Below are positions 40,636-48,244 of a DNA stretch of 56,117 nucleotides, in pieces (position 1 is the first letter of the stretch; every line of letters begins with the position of its first letter). The stretch is taken from NCBI GenBank assembly GCA_019322475.1, contig JAHWIN010000001.1, positions 1 through 56,117 on the forward strand. Reading direction: 5' to 3'. The notes beneath the pieces were generated by a model. It had not been told where the DNA came from. It saw only the letters and a program-made list of their open reading frames with translations, and did no database searches. The DNA is from Candidatus Woesearchaeota archaeon (GTDB lineage Archaea > Nanobdellota > Nanobdellia > Woesearchaeales > JACPBV01). The translations under genes and the position numbers were made by a program.

Positions 40636-40917
40636 ATGAAAAAGTTTACTATACCTCCAAATTCAGGAACCTTAGTGGATGTAATTCAAAAAGATAATAC
40701 AGTTATAACTATCAGTATAAAAGAAGGAGGTCAAAAAAAAAGGGATTTGCCTATTAGATGTTCTGTTAGATCAGGAAAAACTGAGATTTCTTTAAACATA
40801 GATGGCAGTAATAAAAGATATGAACTGGGGAAAGGGACTTATATAAAATATAACTTTGATGACGGCAATTTAATTTTAAATACTCTGGGTGGATCTCAAA
40901 TAGAATATCCTTCTTAA
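40636..40917 (+). CDS. small beta-rich protein of unknown function
   Basis: A 93-aa protein (KKFTIPPNSGTLVDVIQKDNT, KKRDLPIRCSVRSGKTEISL, ending NLILNTLGGSQIEYPS) with alternating polar and hydrophobic residues as in a small beta barrel. It has no signal or helix. ATG 40636 has a TATA-like ATTATTTAAG about 30 nt upstream. Base use is visibly more AT-rich than that of its neighbours, which may mean recent acquisition. Function unknown. Confidence 0.6.
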   Translation: MKKFTIPPNSGTLVDVIQKDNTVITISIKEGGQKKRDLPIRCSVRSGKTEISLNIDGSNKRYELGKGTYIKYNFDDGNLILNTLGGSQIEYPS

Positions 40918-40930
40918 GTTAACTAGGAAC

Positions 40931-42016
40931 CTAACCCATCTTCTTTATCTTTAGCGGGCTTACCATAAGTATTGCCAGAAACAGGTATATATAAGGGTAA
41001 GCAGCAAAAGGAACACCCAGCACATAAGCTAAAGGTATCACTACCCCGTTGACTGTTATCGGCATCCCTGCAAAATCCCCTGTAAATTCCATTATGTTGT
41101 ACCTTGCCAGCCTTAACACTCCTGCAAGCAGGAACAAGGTGAATACAGCTAATGCCATCTTTGTCTGTATGAGGCTGAACCCGAATATTGCAGGGGCAAC
41201 CCCGAAGCTGATGGTGTCTGCAAGGCTGTCAAGCTGTTTTCCGAAATCCCCCTCCCTTTCTATCATCCTTGCTACCTTTCCGTCGATATAGTCGAAAACG
41301 ACAGCAAAGATAAAAGCAAGGCTTGCAAGCATATATTCCCTGTTTAGGCTTAGCAGGATGGCCCCAAGCCCCATAAGTATGTTCATCATCGTGAATAGGT
41401 CAGGCAGCCTTAACAGCTTTCTGAACCTTATCTCTTCAAGCTCTGTCTTGTAGCTTACTACCCTTATGCCAGACTTAAATACAGCGAAGATAAGCGATGC
41501 TGCTGCAAAAGCTATAGACGCCCATATCAGGACATAGTCCAGGCGCCCCATAAGGACTGTAAACAGGGTGAATATCTGTATAAATGCGCTTACCTTGTCT
41601 ATAGCGTTTGTCCTGAATGTTGCCTTTGCATTCTTTATAAGGACTACTAATGCCCCTCCTATCATTATAAGGTCTTTGGCCAGATACGCTATCATGACCC
41701 AGAAAGGAAGGATTCCTTTGAAAGATAGTGCTATTGCTGCCAGGTTTATCAGCAGCTTGTCTGCAAAAGGGTCAACTATGCGCCTGATCTGGCTCTTTGT
41801 CCTGTTCTTTTTTGCCAAAAAGCCGTCTAGAAATGATGCAAACGCTGTAAAGGCAAAAAGGTAGAGTGCAAGATCGTTCTTTGAATATCCTATCAACAGG
41901 AAAACTATCATGGCAAGAAATATCCTGAGCAGCATAAGTGTCAGGCTTCCGCCCCTGCCCTTTACCCCGAGGTTTATCTTTTTCATCTTTAACCTGTCAC
42001 CCTGAAAATATCTCAT
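40931..42016 (-). CDS. fused double CDP-alcohol phosphotransferase (PgsA-like + archaetidylserine synthase)
   Basis: A 361-aa membrane protein holding two CDP-OH-P domains in tandem. The C-terminal one has a perfect motif, D245-G-x2-A-R250-x8-G259-x3-D263-x3-D267, with PssA-like context (FTMMNILMGLGAILL, GKQLDSLADTISFGVAPA), so it likely makes archaetidylserine. The N-terminal one has the same spacing but Lys69 replaces Arg and Arg78 replaces Gly (D64 to D86); it resembles PgsA (VDPFADKLL) and may be altered or inactive. An alternate start is at 41986. The upstream decarboxylase would use its product. Confidence 0.88.
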   Translation of the reverse strand: MRYFQGDRLKMKKINLGVKGRGGSLTLMLLRIFLAMIVFLLIGYSKNDLALYLFAFTAFASFLDGFLAKKNRTKSQIRRIVDPFADKLLINLAAIALSFKGILPFWVMIAYLAKDLIMIGGALVVLIKNAKATFRTNAIDKVSAFIQIFTLFTVLMGRLDYVLIWASIAFAAASLIFAVFKSGIRVVSYKTELEEIRFRKLLRLPDLFTMMNILMGLGAILLSLNREYMLASLAFIFAVVFDYIDGKVARMIEREGDFGKQLDSLADTISFGVAPAIFGFSLIQTKMALAVFTLFLLAGVLRLARYNIMEFTGDFAGMPITVNGVVIPLAYVLGVPFAAYPYIYLFLAILMVSPLKIKKMG

Positions 42017-42025
42017 CCCTCTATG

Positions 42026-42661
42026 TCAAAAATGGGCTAATATGCTTTCACCCGCCCTTACCCTGTCCCCCGATTTAGCCGATACTTTAGCCTTATCCGG
42101 TATTATAAGGCTCACCTGGCTCCCAAGCATTATCCTCCCTATCCTTTTTCCTTTATTAACCTTCTGCTTTTCCCCGACAAAGCATTCTATCCTCCTTGCA
42201 ACAAGTCCTGCTATCTGTATCACCTTTATCTTCCCTATTTCCTTATTCTCTATAGTTATCTCATTCCTCTCATTCTCCAGGCAGTTCTCAAACTTATTTC
42301 CATAGACCGCATTCTTAAAACCTCCTTTTGTATGCCTTACCTCTGTAACAGAGCCTTCCAAAGGAGCCCTCTGCACATGCACATCAAATATGTTCATCAT
42401 TATGCTTATCAGGAACCCATCTTTGCAGTTGGCAGGAGCAGAAGCCCTTATCTTTCCTATAAGCCCTTTCTTTATCCTTAGGCTTTCTGCATCTTTTAGC
42501 TTTATTATCCTGATTATCTTTCCGTCAGCAGGAGAGACTATGTTTTTCCCCTGGGGGACCTTTCTTTTCGGGTCCCTTAGAAAAACAAGCTTATAGAACA
42601 GGAAAGCAAAGAAAATGGCTGTAGCCAAAAAAAGCAGGATTATCATCAAGACGTCATTCAT
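42026..42661 (-). CDS. archaetidylserine decarboxylase (Psd family)
   Basis: A 211-aa pyruvoyl enzyme turning archaetidylserine into archaetidylethanolamine. N-terminal membrane helix (LMIILLFLATAIFFAFLFY), then SPADGKIIRI, MNIFDVHVQRAPLEG and the self-cleavage site MLGS (Ser181) in GRIMLGSQVSLI. The short form matches the archaeal/Psd-B group. It lies between carS and the synthase in one operon. SD GAGGGGGT precedes ATG. Confidence 0.92.
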   Translation of the reverse strand: MNDVLMIILLFLATAIFFAFLFYKLVFLRDPKRKVPQGKNIVSPADGKIIRIIKLKDAESLRIKKGLIGKIRASAPANCKDGFLISIMMNIFDVHVQRAPLEGSVTEVRHTKGGFKNAVYGNKFENCLENERNEITIENKEIGKIKVIQIAGLVARRIECFVGEKQKVNKGKRIGRIMLGSQVSLIIPDKAKVSAKSGDRVRAGESILAHF

Positions 42662-42722
42662 GGTTACCCCCTCTGATTCTGATCATGCCCTGTCTTTACC
42701 GCATATCTTTGGATAAGCCCCC

Positions 42723-43250
42723 CTACCATTTTTCTCTCCTTATCCCAAGAGAATATGCGATATGGTTGACTGTTATATGCCCTATGACGCTCATTACTAA
42801 TATTATAGCGATCATATCAAACGTTAAGCTCGCTATAAGGCTTATGGCTGCCAATGCCCCTATCACGAAATCAAGCTGGTCCCATGGAACAAACCTTGTT
42901 CCTGGCTTTATCCTGATCCTTCTTTTTACAAAGCTTTCGATAAGGTCGCCAAATAATGCCCCTGCCCCGAACAATGTTCCTGCTAAAAGCCAGTTTGAAT
43001 AGTCTATAAGGCTCAGGCCCCTGAAAAAGCTTAACCCGTAAAGGAGGGACTGGATGTAAGCAGCCATTATGGAGAATAAGACCCCTATTATCAGCCCCCT
43101 GAATGTCTTGTTGTTCCCGAATATGTTCTTTCCAAAGTCGATAGGCTTTGCCAGGGCCTTAAGCCTGTTCTTGACGATGACCGGAGCCATGTTGGCCAGA
43201 TAAGCAGGCAGCATGAAATAAAAGCATTGCAATATAAAAAACCACATCAT
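42723..43250 (-). CDS. carS: CDP-archaeol synthase
   Basis: A 175-aa integral membrane enzyme that activates the ether lipid core with CTP before head groups are added. The DUF46/CarS motif is clear: GDLIESFVKRRIRIKPGTRF then PWDQLDFVIGA, with helices around. It is a firm mark of archaeal membrane chemistry. I start at ATG 43250 (MMWFFI), preceded by GAGGTGAGG; a GTG at 43256 is also in frame. Confidence 0.93.
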   Translation of the reverse strand: MMWFFILQCFYFMLPAYLANMAPVIVKNRLKALAKPIDFGKNIFGNNKTFRGLIIGVLFSIMAAYIQSLLYGLSFFRGLSLIDYSNWLLAGTLFGAGALFGDLIESFVKRRIRIKPGTRFVPWDQLDFVIGALAAISLIASLTFDMIAIILVMSVIGHITVNHIAYSLGIRREKW

Positions 43251-43301
43251 CCTCACCTCAACCTCTTATTTTGGATCTCAGTAACCACGATGTTCATAGG
43301 C

Positions 43302-43940
43302 CTACCACATCCTGAACACATGCTTCTTGAAAAAGCTGAATGTGCTTCCTGCGATCCCTGTAACATTGCTCCCTCCTGCCACTGTTTCTCTCTTCCTTAT
43401 AGCGTCCCTTAAGTCGCCTTCAAATAAAGTAAAGCTTCTTCCTACCTCAAATGAAAAATGCGCATCCGACCCCCCTGTTTCAGCAAGATTAAACCTTTTG
43501 GCAAGCCTTGTTGCGCTCCTGTTGCTGAAATAAGAGGTCCTTCCGTTATGGCATTCGATCCCGTCTAAGCATTTGCTTATGTCTATCTTTTTTATCTTAG
43601 ACCTAAGGTGCGGAAACAGCCTGAAAGGGTGCGCAAGTATGGCTATGCCGTTCTGTTTCTTTATCTCATCACAGACAGCAAAGAACTCCCTGGACATTAT
43701 CTCTTTATTGACATATATCCCAATGACATGCCCCCTGTCTGTGCTTATCTCTGTGGATGGGATGACCTCAAGATCCTTGTCTTTGTTGGCTTTGCTGACA
43801 TCTATCCCTCCTTTGACGCTGTTATGGTCAACAACCGCTATCCCATCTAATCCAGCCCTCTTCGCCATCTTGAGGATGGTGTTGGGCCTTAGGATAGAGC
43901 ATATTGAATGATGGGTGTGTATATGCAGGTCATATTTCAT
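43302..43940 (-). CDS. PHP-domain phosphoesterase
   Basis: A 212-aa metal-dependent phosphoesterase. Metal ligands include His6 and His8 (YDLHIHTHHS), the DHNSV segment, EISTDRGHVIGIYV, ILAHPF and GGSDAHF. No polymerase or other domain is attached. Stand-alone PHP proteins include histidinol phosphatase-like and nucleotide or RNA phosphatases. Its place before carS in a phospholipid operon may be only organisational. Confidence 0.9.
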   Translation of the reverse strand: MKYDLHIHTHHSICSILRPNTILKMAKRAGLDGIAVVDHNSVKGGIDVSKANKDKDLEVIPSTEISTDRGHVIGIYVNKEIMSREFFAVCDEIKKQNGIAILAHPFRLFPHLRSKIKKIDISKCLDGIECHNGRTSYFSNRSATRLAKRFNLAETGGSDAHFSFEVGRSFTLFEGDLRDAIRKRETVAGGSNVTGIAGSTFSFFKKHVFRMW

Positions 43941-44049
43941 AAAACCACCTTCCTGTACGATAACCTCCTCAATTTAAAAACCTTCCGAAAAGAATCTTAC
44001 ACCATTTAATAGAGAAAGGCGGCTCCTTCCTTAACCAGCCTTGCGAAAA

Positions 44050-44058
44050 TTATTTAAA
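44050..44058 (+). promoter_or_regulatory. TATA box for the gat operon
   Basis: TTATTTAAA is centred about 30 nt before the gatC ATG at 44084, the leaderless spacing. Confidence 0.55.
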
Positions 44059-44083
44059 CCAACCTCTACCCATTCCACCAAAG

Positions 44084-44368
44084 ATGAAAGTAGATAAAGA
44101 GCTTATCACCCACATTGCGGATCTGGCAAGGATTAAGCTTACCGATTCTGAGATAGAAAAGTTCATCCCCCAGCTAAAGGAGATATTAGGCTCTTTCTCA
44201 AAGCTTGATGAGGTCGATACAGGAAACACCCCGCCATCATTCCATCCCGTTGATCTGAAAGACATCATGAGGGAAGATAAGATAGCCCCTTCCATATCCC
44301 AGGAAGAGGCCTTATCCAATTCAAAAGAAAAAAAAGACGGCTACTTCAAGGGGCCGATGGCGGTGTAA
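44084..44368 (+). CDS. gatC: Asp-tRNA(Asn)/Glu-tRNA(Gln) amidotransferase subunit C
   Basis: A 94-aa small subunit that braces GatA and GatB. The helix HIADLARIKLTDSEIEKFIPQLKEILGSF is shown by its core LARIKLTDSEIEKF, and the tail ends KKDGYFKGPMAV, the GatC type (FKVP/FKGP). It is the first gene of the gat operon, one base before the lipoprotein cyclophilin. Confidence 0.92.
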   Translation: MKVDKELITHIADLARIKLTDSEIEKFIPQLKEILGSFSKLDEVDTGNTPPSFHPVDLKDIMREDKIAPSISQEEALSNSKEKKDGYFKGPMAV

Positions 44369-44369
44369 C

Positions 44370-44921
44370 ATGGAAAACCACAAAACATATGATATTATAA
44401 GATTGTTATGTTTGATTTTGGCATCCAGCCTTTTGATGGTTGGCTGCTCAGGAGGAAATAATATGAAAACTGCTGTTTTTGAAACAAGCAAAGGGGAATT
44501 TGATATAGAGCTTTTTACAGAAAAAGCGCCCATAACCACAAAAAACTTCATCGATTTGGCAGAGAAAGGCTTCTATGATGGCATTATATTCCATAGGGTT
44601 ATCGATGGCTTTATGATACAGGGCGGAGACCCCAACGGTGACGGGACAGGAGGCCCGGGCTACACTATAGAAGACGAGTTCCACCCTGACCTGAAGCACA
44701 GCTCAGAAGGGATATTATCTATGGCAAATGCAGGCCCTGGCACAGGAGGCTCCCAGTTCTTCATAACCCTTGCCCCTACGCCCTGGCTTGATGGAAAGCA
44801 TGCTGTTTTCGGAAAAGTTATCAAAGGCATGGATGTTGTAAAGGCCATAGGCAGGGCCCAAAAAGATGCAAGAGACAAGCCTTTAGAAGATATTAAGATA
44901 GACAAGATAACCATATCTTGA
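44370..44921 (+). CDS. cyclophilin-type peptidyl-prolyl isomerase, predicted lipoprotein
   Basis: A 183-aa protein with a signal-like N-terminus ending LLMVGC (Cys26), followed by a complete cyclophilin domain: IIFHRVIDGFMIQGGDPNGDG, GPGTGGSQFFITL and WLDGKHAVFGKV. It should fold proteins outside the membrane, tethered by a lipid from Lgt. An internal ATG at codon 32 would give a cytoplasmic cyclophilin, which is a real alternative start. Its placement between gatC and gatA is unusual. Confidence 0.9.
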   Translation: MENHKTYDIIRLLCLILASSLLMVGCSGGNNMKTAVFETSKGEFDIELFTEKAPITTKNFIDLAEKGFYDGIIFHRVIDGFMIQGGDPNGDGTGGPGYTIEDEFHPDLKHSSEGILSMANAGPGTGGSQFFITLAPTPWLDGKHAVFGKVIKGMDVVKAIGRAQKDARDKPLEDIKIDKITIS

Positions 44922-44938
44922 ATCTCCTTATTGCTAAG

Positions 44939-46279
44939 ATGGACCAAAAAAGCATCATAGAAGAATGCAAAAAGATAGATAAGGAATACCATTATTTCAA
45001 CATTATAGATGACAATCCTAAAAAAGAAAGTGATAAGGGAAGGTTAAGCGGAATAGCTGTTTCTGTAAAGGACTGCATATGCGTAAAAGGCATGGAGTCA
45101 AGGGCAGGCTCTAAGATACTTGAAGGCTACAAGCCCCTATTCAACGCTACAGTAGTTGAAAAGGTAAAAAAACAAGGTGCTTTGATGATAGGAAAGACAG
45201 CCCAGGACGCCTTCGGCTTTGGCTCTTTCTCAGTAAATGTCGGAAAGGGCATGAAGGTTCCATTGAACCCTTTTGACAGGGAAAGGGCCTGTGGAGGCTC
45301 TTCAGGAGGGGCAGCAGGATTGGCACAAAAAGCATCATTCAGGCATATCGCCCTTGGCCAGAGCACCGGAGGCTCTATAGCAGCCCCGGCATCTTTCTGC
45401 GGCGTCGTAGGCTTATGCCCAACTTACGGAAGGGTCTCAAGATACGGCCTTATGGATTACGCAAACAGCCTTGATAAGATCGGTCCTATAGCAAAAAACG
45501 TAAGTGATGCTGCCCTTATGCTTGAGATCATTGCAGGCTTTGACGAAAAAGAAAGCACGACACTCAAGGCAGACGTTCCATCATACACTAGCTTCCTTAA
45601 AAAAGGGCTTAAGGGCATGAAGATAGGCATTATAAAGGAATCATTTGGAAAAGGTATCGATGGGGAAGTCAAATCCTCTGTTGAAGCTGGGATAGCTAAG
45701 TTAGAGTCAGAAGGTGCAAAGACAGAGAAAGTATCCCTTCCGTTGACACAAAAATATTCCATCCCTTCTTATTACCTTCTTGCTATGTGCGAGGCATCTA
45801 CCAACCTTGCCAGGTTCTGCGGGATGCGTTATGGATCTTCAGAGCCTGTAAAAGGCTCGTTCAATGAATATTTCACAAGAGTAAGAAGCGGTAACTTTAA
45901 TGACGAGAGCAAAAGGCGCATAATCATAGGCACGTTTGCAAGGATGGCAGGCCAGAGGGATGCCTATTACATAAAGGCGGCAAAAGTAAGGACAAAGATA
46001 ATAGAGGAGTACAAGAAAATGTTCAAAAGATTTGATCTGCTTGTCTCCCCTGCCATGCCTTTTGTGGCCCCTAAGTTCAAAGACCTAGAAAAGCTCACCC
46101 CTCTTCAAAGCTATACAGCAGACATCCTGACAGCAGGCCCCAATCTGGCAGGTCTCCCTCACATGAGCATCCCTGTAGGTTTCAATAAGGATAAGATGCC
46201 CATCGGCCTGATGCTTACAGGAGATCATCTGCAGGAAGGGAAGCTGATACAGGCTGGTTCAAAGCTGGAGAATCCCTAG
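44939..46279 (+). CDS. gatA: Asp-tRNA(Asn)/Glu-tRNA(Gln) amidotransferase subunit A
   Basis: A 446-aa amidase that frees ammonia from glutamine for transamidation. The Ser-cis-Ser-Lys triad is visible: Lys in VSVKDCI, Ser in CGGSSGGAAG, and the nucleophile in GQSTGGSIAAPASFCG. I take ATG 44939; an in-frame TTG at 44918 overlaps the cyclophilin stop. GatB lies 2 kb downstream, after three unrelated genes. Confidence 0.94.
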   Translation: MDQKSIIEECKKIDKEYHYFNIIDDNPKKESDKGRLSGIAVSVKDCICVKGMESRAGSKILEGYKPLFNATVVEKVKKQGALMIGKTAQDAFGFGSFSVNVGKGMKVPLNPFDRERACGGSSGGAAGLAQKASFRHIALGQSTGGSIAAPASFCGVVGLCPTYGRVSRYGLMDYANSLDKIGPIAKNVSDAALMLEIIAGFDEKESTTLKADVPSYTSFLKKGLKGMKIGIIKESFGKGIDGEVKSSVEAGIAKLESEGAKTEKVSLPLTQKYSIPSYYLLAMCEASTNLARFCGMRYGSSEPVKGSFNEYFTRVRSGNFNDESKRRIIIGTFARMAGQRDAYYIKAAKVRTKIIEEYKKMFKRFDLLVSPAMPFVAPKFKDLEKLTPLQSYTADILTAGPNLAGLPHMSIPVGFNKDKMPIGLMLTGDHLQEGKLIQAGSKLENP

Positions 46280-46289
46280 ATAAAGACCA

Positions 46290-46311
46290 CATTCCCTATT
46301 TTTAGGGAATG
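46290..46311. repeat. 9-bp perfect hairpin upstream of the nucleotidyltransferase gene
   Basis: CATTCCCTA-TTTT-TAGGGAATG lies 10 bases after the gatA stop and about 20 bp before the next gene's TATA box (46328-46339). It may end gatA transcripts or be an operator for the HTH-bearing product. Confidence 0.55.
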
Positions 46312-46360
46312 AAGTCTAAAAATAGAAAAATTTAAAAGGGCAGCTATATTTCTGGATTCT

Positions 46361-47266
46361 ATGGAAGGCATATTAGGCTCAAAAACAGCTGTTAAGATAC
46401 TGAATGTTCTATTCAATGATCCCTCCAGGGAATTCAAGGAAATATCTCTGGTAAAAGAGGCAAAAACAGGAAAAGGGGCAGCATCAGATTCAATAAGCAG
46501 GCTCATCCGGGAAAATTTTGTCGTATGCAAAAGAGTTGGAAAAACAAAACTGGTAAGCCTCAACCTTTCAAACGAGGCTGCTCTTCTCTTAAAGTTCTCT
46601 TTTGACAGCCAGAGATTGCAAAAATTGCCTAAAGATGTTCTGGCCTCTATTAGGCTGCTGATGCATAAAGAAAAGGATAACGTTTCCTTGATGGTTGTTT
46701 TTGGCTCTTATGTTGCAGGAACAGCAAATGAAGATAGCGATATAGATATTCTTATTGTAGCCAAGAACCTTAAAAGGTTGGATGAAGACAAAAAATCTGT
46801 CGAGGAATTATTTGGAAAAAGGATAAACCTGCATATTTTTAACAAAGATGAAATCTCAAAAAAAGAAGATCTCTTTACCAGAAATATCCTCCTTAAGGGC
46901 ATCATTGTCCAGGGTTATAGCTTGGCTGCCTGTCTCCTGAAAGGCTGCAGAAAAGAGCCTCTTGAGAAGATAGAATACCTCTTAGAGAGGCATAAGTCAG
47001 CCCTTAGAAATTATGCCGATAAGGATTATGGCGCAGCGGGTTATATAATAGAAAATATAATAGAGCAGTTTATCTTCCTTGTATTGTCCGAAAGAAGCCT
47101 GGGCTTTATAAGCAAAAAAGATGCCATGCACTCTATAAAAAAAGAGAGGGAAGGGAAGATTATAGAAAACATTAAAAAGATGCCTATAAAACAAAAATTA
47201 GGGAAGTTAAGGGAACTTTTGGTTGAATTTTATATTAATTGCATATTGGGTGGACCTTATGCTTGA
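46361..47266 (+). CDS. winged-helix + MNT nucleotidyltransferase + helical domain protein
   Basis: A 301-aa protein. An N-terminal wHTH (8-70; KTAVKILNVLFNDPSREFKE, SISRLIRENFVV) precedes a minimal nucleotidyltransferase with GSx10DxD: G115-S116 to D127/D129 (VFGSYVAGTANEDSDIDILI). The last 110 residues are helical and HEPN-like. It overlaps the HEPN gene by 8 bp. MNT/HEPN pairs act as toxin-antitoxin systems in which MNT AMPylates HEPN; the fused HTH could autoregulate through the adjacent hairpin. Confidence 0.85.
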   Translation: MEGILGSKTAVKILNVLFNDPSREFKEISLVKEAKTGKGAASDSISRLIRENFVVCKRVGKTKLVSLNLSNEAALLLKFSFDSQRLQKLPKDVLASIRLLMHKEKDNVSLMVVFGSYVAGTANEDSDIDILIVAKNLKRLDEDKKSVEELFGKRINLHIFNKDEISKKEDLFTRNILLKGIIVQGYSLAACLLKGCRKEPLEKIEYLLERHKSALRNYADKDYGAAGYIIENIIEQFIFLVLSERSLGFISKKDAMHSIKKEREGKIIENIKKMPIKQKLGKLRELLVEFYINCILGGPYA

Positions 47267-47624
47267 AGGCATCAATGGGGATCTGAAAAGGGCAAAAAAA
47301 GCTCTTGAGTCAGCAGAAAGGAACTTTAAGGAAGATGATATCCTAACAGCAGCTAACAGGGCTTTTGTTGCATGTGAAAATTCAGTTTATGTTTTGTTGA
47401 AGCTAAAATTTGGTTCAACATCAATAAGCAGGATTAAGATATTGACAAAACTAAAAGAGATAGACCCCATATTGAAGGAAACATACGACCAAAGCTATGA
47501 TTTGAGGGTCCAGGCAGACTATGGAAGGCAGTCAAAATATCTTCCCCTTACAAAAGAGAATTTAGGAAGACTGATAGAAAAAGTCAGGAAAAATATGGAA
47601 AATATTGCCAGAAAAACGAACTAA
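47259..47624 (+). CDS. HEPN-domain protein paired with the nucleotidyltransferase
   Basis: A 121-aa helical protein of the HEPN type (LKRAKKALESAERNFKEDD, ILTAANRAFVACENSVY, YDLRVQADYGRQSKY). The family's RNase motif RX4-6H is not met: Arg83 in DLRVQADYG has no following His. It may therefore be inactive as an RNase or use another site. ATG 47259 has SD GGGTGG and overlaps the partner gene; an earlier in-frame start at 47223 lies inside that gene. Confidence 0.82.
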   Translation: MLEGINGDLKRAKKALESAERNFKEDDILTAANRAFVACENSVYVLLKLKFGSTSISRIKILTKLKEIDPILKETYDQSYDLRVQADYGRQSKYLPLTKENLGRLIEKVRKNMENIARKTN

Positions 47625-47653
47625 ATACATATTTTTCGATGCCTGGAGAAAAG

Positions 47654-48244
47654 ATGGATTTCGAGGAAAAAAAGATAATCTATTTCAAGAAGCCCGGAGA
47701 AAAAAATACTGAAAAGACCTTAGAGCTGGCAGCAGAATATGCTAAGCAGAACAGCATAAATACGATAGTGATAGGCTCAGCAAGGGGTGAATCTGCATTA
47801 AAGCTGAAGGAAAGGTGCCCTGGACTGGATATAGTCTGCGTAGCATATTCAGAAGCGGTCTCTTACAAGGAAACATTGGATGCATTCAGGAAAAACAGGC
47901 CTCTCCTGGAAGAGAAAGGCATCAGGGTAGTAAGGTGCACCCATGCTTTCAGCGGAATAGGAAAATCCCTTTCCAATAAGTTCAATCATTTAACCCCTAA
48001 TATGATAATAGCAGAAACCCTAAAGCTCATTTCAGAAGGTGTTAAGGTAGCAGTAGAATCAGCCCTTATGGCTGCAGATACAGGGGCAGTGCAAAAAAAA
48101 GAGCCCATACTCGCCATAGGGGGCACATCACATGGAGTTGACACCTGCCTCCTGGTAGAGCCTTCGACAACATCAGATTTCTTTAACTTTGGCATACTCG
48201 AGATAATATGCATCCCAAGATACGGAGGTCTTGCTCATGGTTAA
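47654..48244 (+). CDS. pyruvate kinase C-terminal-like protein (COG1751 type)
   Basis: A 196-aa alpha/beta protein resembling the free-standing pyruvate kinase alpha/beta domain: TLELAAEYAKQNSINTIVIGSARGESALKL, DIVCVAYSEAVSY, KVAVESALMAADTGAV and ILAIGGTSHGVDTCLL are its landmarks (residues about 23-50, 65, 130 and 155). The catalytic pyruvate kinase barrel is absent. The function of such proteins is not settled. GGAG five bases before 47654 favours that start; ATG 47639 is in frame. It overlaps gatB by 8 bp. Confidence 0.85.
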   Translation: MDFEEKKIIYFKKPGEKNTEKTLELAAEYAKQNSINTIVIGSARGESALKLKERCPGLDIVCVAYSEAVSYKETLDAFRKNRPLLEEKGIRVVRCTHAFSGIGKSLSNKFNHLTPNMIIAETLKLISEGVKVAVESALMAADTGAVQKKEPILAIGGTSHGVDTCLLVEPSTTSDFFNFGILEIICIPRYGGLAHG

